Shown here piece by piece: positions 20,848 through 21,379 of a stretch of 21,379 nt of DNA (positions are counted from its first letter, which is position 1; every line of letters begins with the position of its first letter). The translations under genes and the position numbers were made by a program. Under the pieces are notes generated by a model, which saw only the letters and a list, made by a program, of their open reading frames with translations, was not told the origin of the DNA and ran no database searches. The DNA comes from a virus. The DNA is taken from positions 1-21,379 of the IMG/VR virus record IMGVR_UViG_3300029448_000523; one strand, 5' to 3'.

Positions 20848-20888
20848 CCGTTCAGTAGGGTACCCCTTCGGGCTGGTTTGGCGGGGGT
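20844..20888. repeat. Alternative hairpin ACCCCCG/CGGGGGT
   Basis: ACCCCCG (20844-20850) pairs perfectly with CGGGGGT (20882-20888); inside lie the palindrome GGGTACCC (20858-20865) and a CC-TTCG-GG mini-hairpin. It competes with the preceding hairpin for bases 20844-20847. Confidence 0.45.
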
Positions 20889-20946
20889 TTACCCGGTCCC
20901 AGAATAAAAGGCCAAACGGTTGATAATGCTGGCAATCTTGCGGGGT

Positions 20947-20986
20947 GTCCCATGTGATCCCATGTTATGGCATGCAATCCCACGGC
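20947..20986. repeat. Four tandem 10-bp repeats in helical register
   Basis: GTCCCATGTG, ATCCCATGTT, ATGGCATGCA and ATCCCACGGC follow each other without gaps (consensus ATCCCATGnn). A 10-bp period puts each copy on the same face of the DNA, as in iterons or stacked operator sites. Confidence 0.55.
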
Positions 20987-21221
20987 CTACAGGGTACCCC
21001 GAAAATAAAACAGGGGGACACACGGCGCTTAAAACCCGGCAAAACCCCCTTACGTATCCCCGGCAAGATAAATATATATAGCACCCGGCAGGGGGGCCGC
21101 ATGGGCCACTGGGGGTGGTACACGCTTGCGTATGCAAACTCACTAGTTTTTTGGTAAATATGAGTAAATCGAGGGTAAAGGACTACATGTTGTGCGACGG
21201 GCCGAGTTGCCCTAGATGTAG

Positions 21222-21273
21222 GTTTTGCAACGTGTTAGGTAGACTGGTTGGCCGGTTGGTTGGCCGGTTACCC
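21222..21273. repeat. Diverged ~50-bp direct repeat, copy A
   Basis: Contains TTTTGCAACGTGTTAGGTAG (21223-21242), which differs by one base from copy B at 21314-21333. Similarity continues with substitutions through CCGGT and GGTTACC. Copy A carries an extra 8 bases from an internal 12-bp tandem duplication. Confidence 0.6.
21246..21269. repeat. 12-bp perfect tandem duplication
   Basis: GGTTGGCCGGTT occurs twice in a row (21246-21257, 21258-21269). Each unit is itself partly self-complementary through GGCC. It accounts for the length difference between the two copies of the larger repeat. Confidence 0.85.
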
Positions 21274-21276
21274 AAC

Positions 21277-21296
21277 AAAAAACCCCACAGGGTTTT
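21277..21296. terminator. Bidirectional terminator-like hairpin
   Basis: AAAACCC (21279-21285), loop CACA, GGGTTTT (21290-21296), with further A's upstream. It can act on either strand in principle, though only three G:C pairs make it weak. It is followed at once by the 10-bp palindrome CCCTGCAGGG (21297-21306). Confidence 0.4.
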
Positions 21297-21310
21297 CCCT
21301 GCAGGGTTGC

Positions 21311-21355
21311 ATGTTTTGCGACGTGTTAGGTAGGCCCATTGTCCGGTGGGTTACC
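21311..21355. repeat. Diverged ~50-bp direct repeat, copy B
   Basis: TTTTGCGACGTGTTAGGTAG at 21314-21333 followed by GCCCATTGTCCGGTGGGTTACC, matching copy A with scattered changes. A partial third relative, CATGTTGTGCGACG (21186-21199), matches CATGTTTTGCGACG of copy B at 13 of 14 positions. Confidence 0.6.
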
Positions 21356-21379
21356 TATGGGTTTACCCCCCGGAAGGTT

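Larger units (their letters stand above)
20690..21379. other. Gene-free, repeat- and hairpin-rich right end
   Basis: No frame here has a convincing start site and protein-like sequence. The stretch holds a strong terminator, several hairpins, the decamer AGGGTACCCC twice (20857-20866, 20991-21000), GGGTTTACCC twice (20885, 21359), the 10-bp iteron-like array, an A+T island (ATAAATATATATA, 21068-21080) in G+C-rich surroundings, and the ~50-bp direct repeats. This combination fits a replication origin, a packaging or terminal region, or a regulatory hub; the sequence alone does not decide. Confidence 0.55.

Noticed and set aside
20809-20888. CRISPR array or tRNA-like structure in the repeat-rich right end
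   Set aside because: Repeats are of different sizes with no repeat-spacer periodicity, and no cloverleaf with an anticodon arm or CCA end could be fitted.
20889-21143. Minus-strand 84-codon frame ending MGSHGTPRKIASIINRLAFYSGTG
   Set aside because: Composition of the first half is not protein-like (Cys/Gly/Pro-rich), there is no start signal, and the frame crosses the 10-bp repeat array.
21160-21333. A 57-codon plus-strand frame (MSKSRVKDY..., with a CxxxxCxxCxxC cluster)
   Set aside because: No ribosome site or promoter, and it runs through the 12-bp tandem repeat and a terminator-like hairpin. The Cys cluster is mentioned in the repeat finding but is not enough for a gene call.

Overview
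The window reads as part of a tailed-phage genome, most likely a podovirus-like marine phage of an alphaproteobacterial host. The evidence is a T7-type replication set (primase, DnaB-like helicase, family A DNA polymerase, Cas4-like exonuclease, endonuclease I), a B12-dependent monomeric ribonucleotide reductase as in the roseobacter cobavirus/SIO1-like group, a DUF3310 protein, tightly packed genes with ATGA overlaps, and Met/Gly/Lys-rich small proteins of a kind common in uncultured marine phages. No RNA polymerase, integrase, terminase, capsid gene or tRNA is visible. The host and phage-group assignment is inference.

Layout. (1) 7-5470, plus strand: the end of a late/virion operon, with one giant 1657-residue protein followed by two small basic proteins. 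(2) 5472-15608, minus strand: a replication and nucleotide-metabolism operon transcribed right to left, in the order small exported protein, primase, helicase, 46-aa zinc-ribbon protein, 3'-5' exonuclease half of DNA polymerase, HNH endonuclease, polymerase half, putative ssDNA-binding protein, Cas4-like exonuclease, unknown protein, endonuclease I, unknown protein, DUF3310 protein, class II RNR, unknown protein. It meets the virion operon head-on with one base between the stop codons. (3) 15609-15743: a divergent control region. A perfect 8-bp inverted repeat supplies TTGACA -35 boxes to promoters firing in both directions. (4) 15744-18101, plus strand: a chain of small early genes, including a ribbon-helix-helix regulator and a PD-(D/E)XK-type nuclease candidate. 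(5) 18102-20689, plus strand: a more G+C-rich module with another translation-start style, in which three genes carry a small hairpin between Shine-Dalgarno and start. It encodes a Cys-rich GP88-like protein, two stacked helix-turn-helix proteins, a DRGGADAYY-type protein and micro-ORFs, and is closed by a strong terminator. (6) 20690-21379: about 690 bases without a convincing gene, full of hairpins and repeats, including four 10-bp repeats in helical register and a diverged ~50-bp direct repeat.

How it fits together (inference): the RHH protein, encoded just inside the rightward operon, may act on the dyad and control both early transcripts. The leftward operon makes deoxynucleotides (NrdJ, possibly scavenging from host DNA through endonuclease I and the exonuclease) and copies the genome with a DNA polymerase split in two by an HNH homing endonuclease. 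The right-hand module looks like an accessory block, possibly acquired separately, with its own regulators and a candidate replication or regulatory region beyond it.
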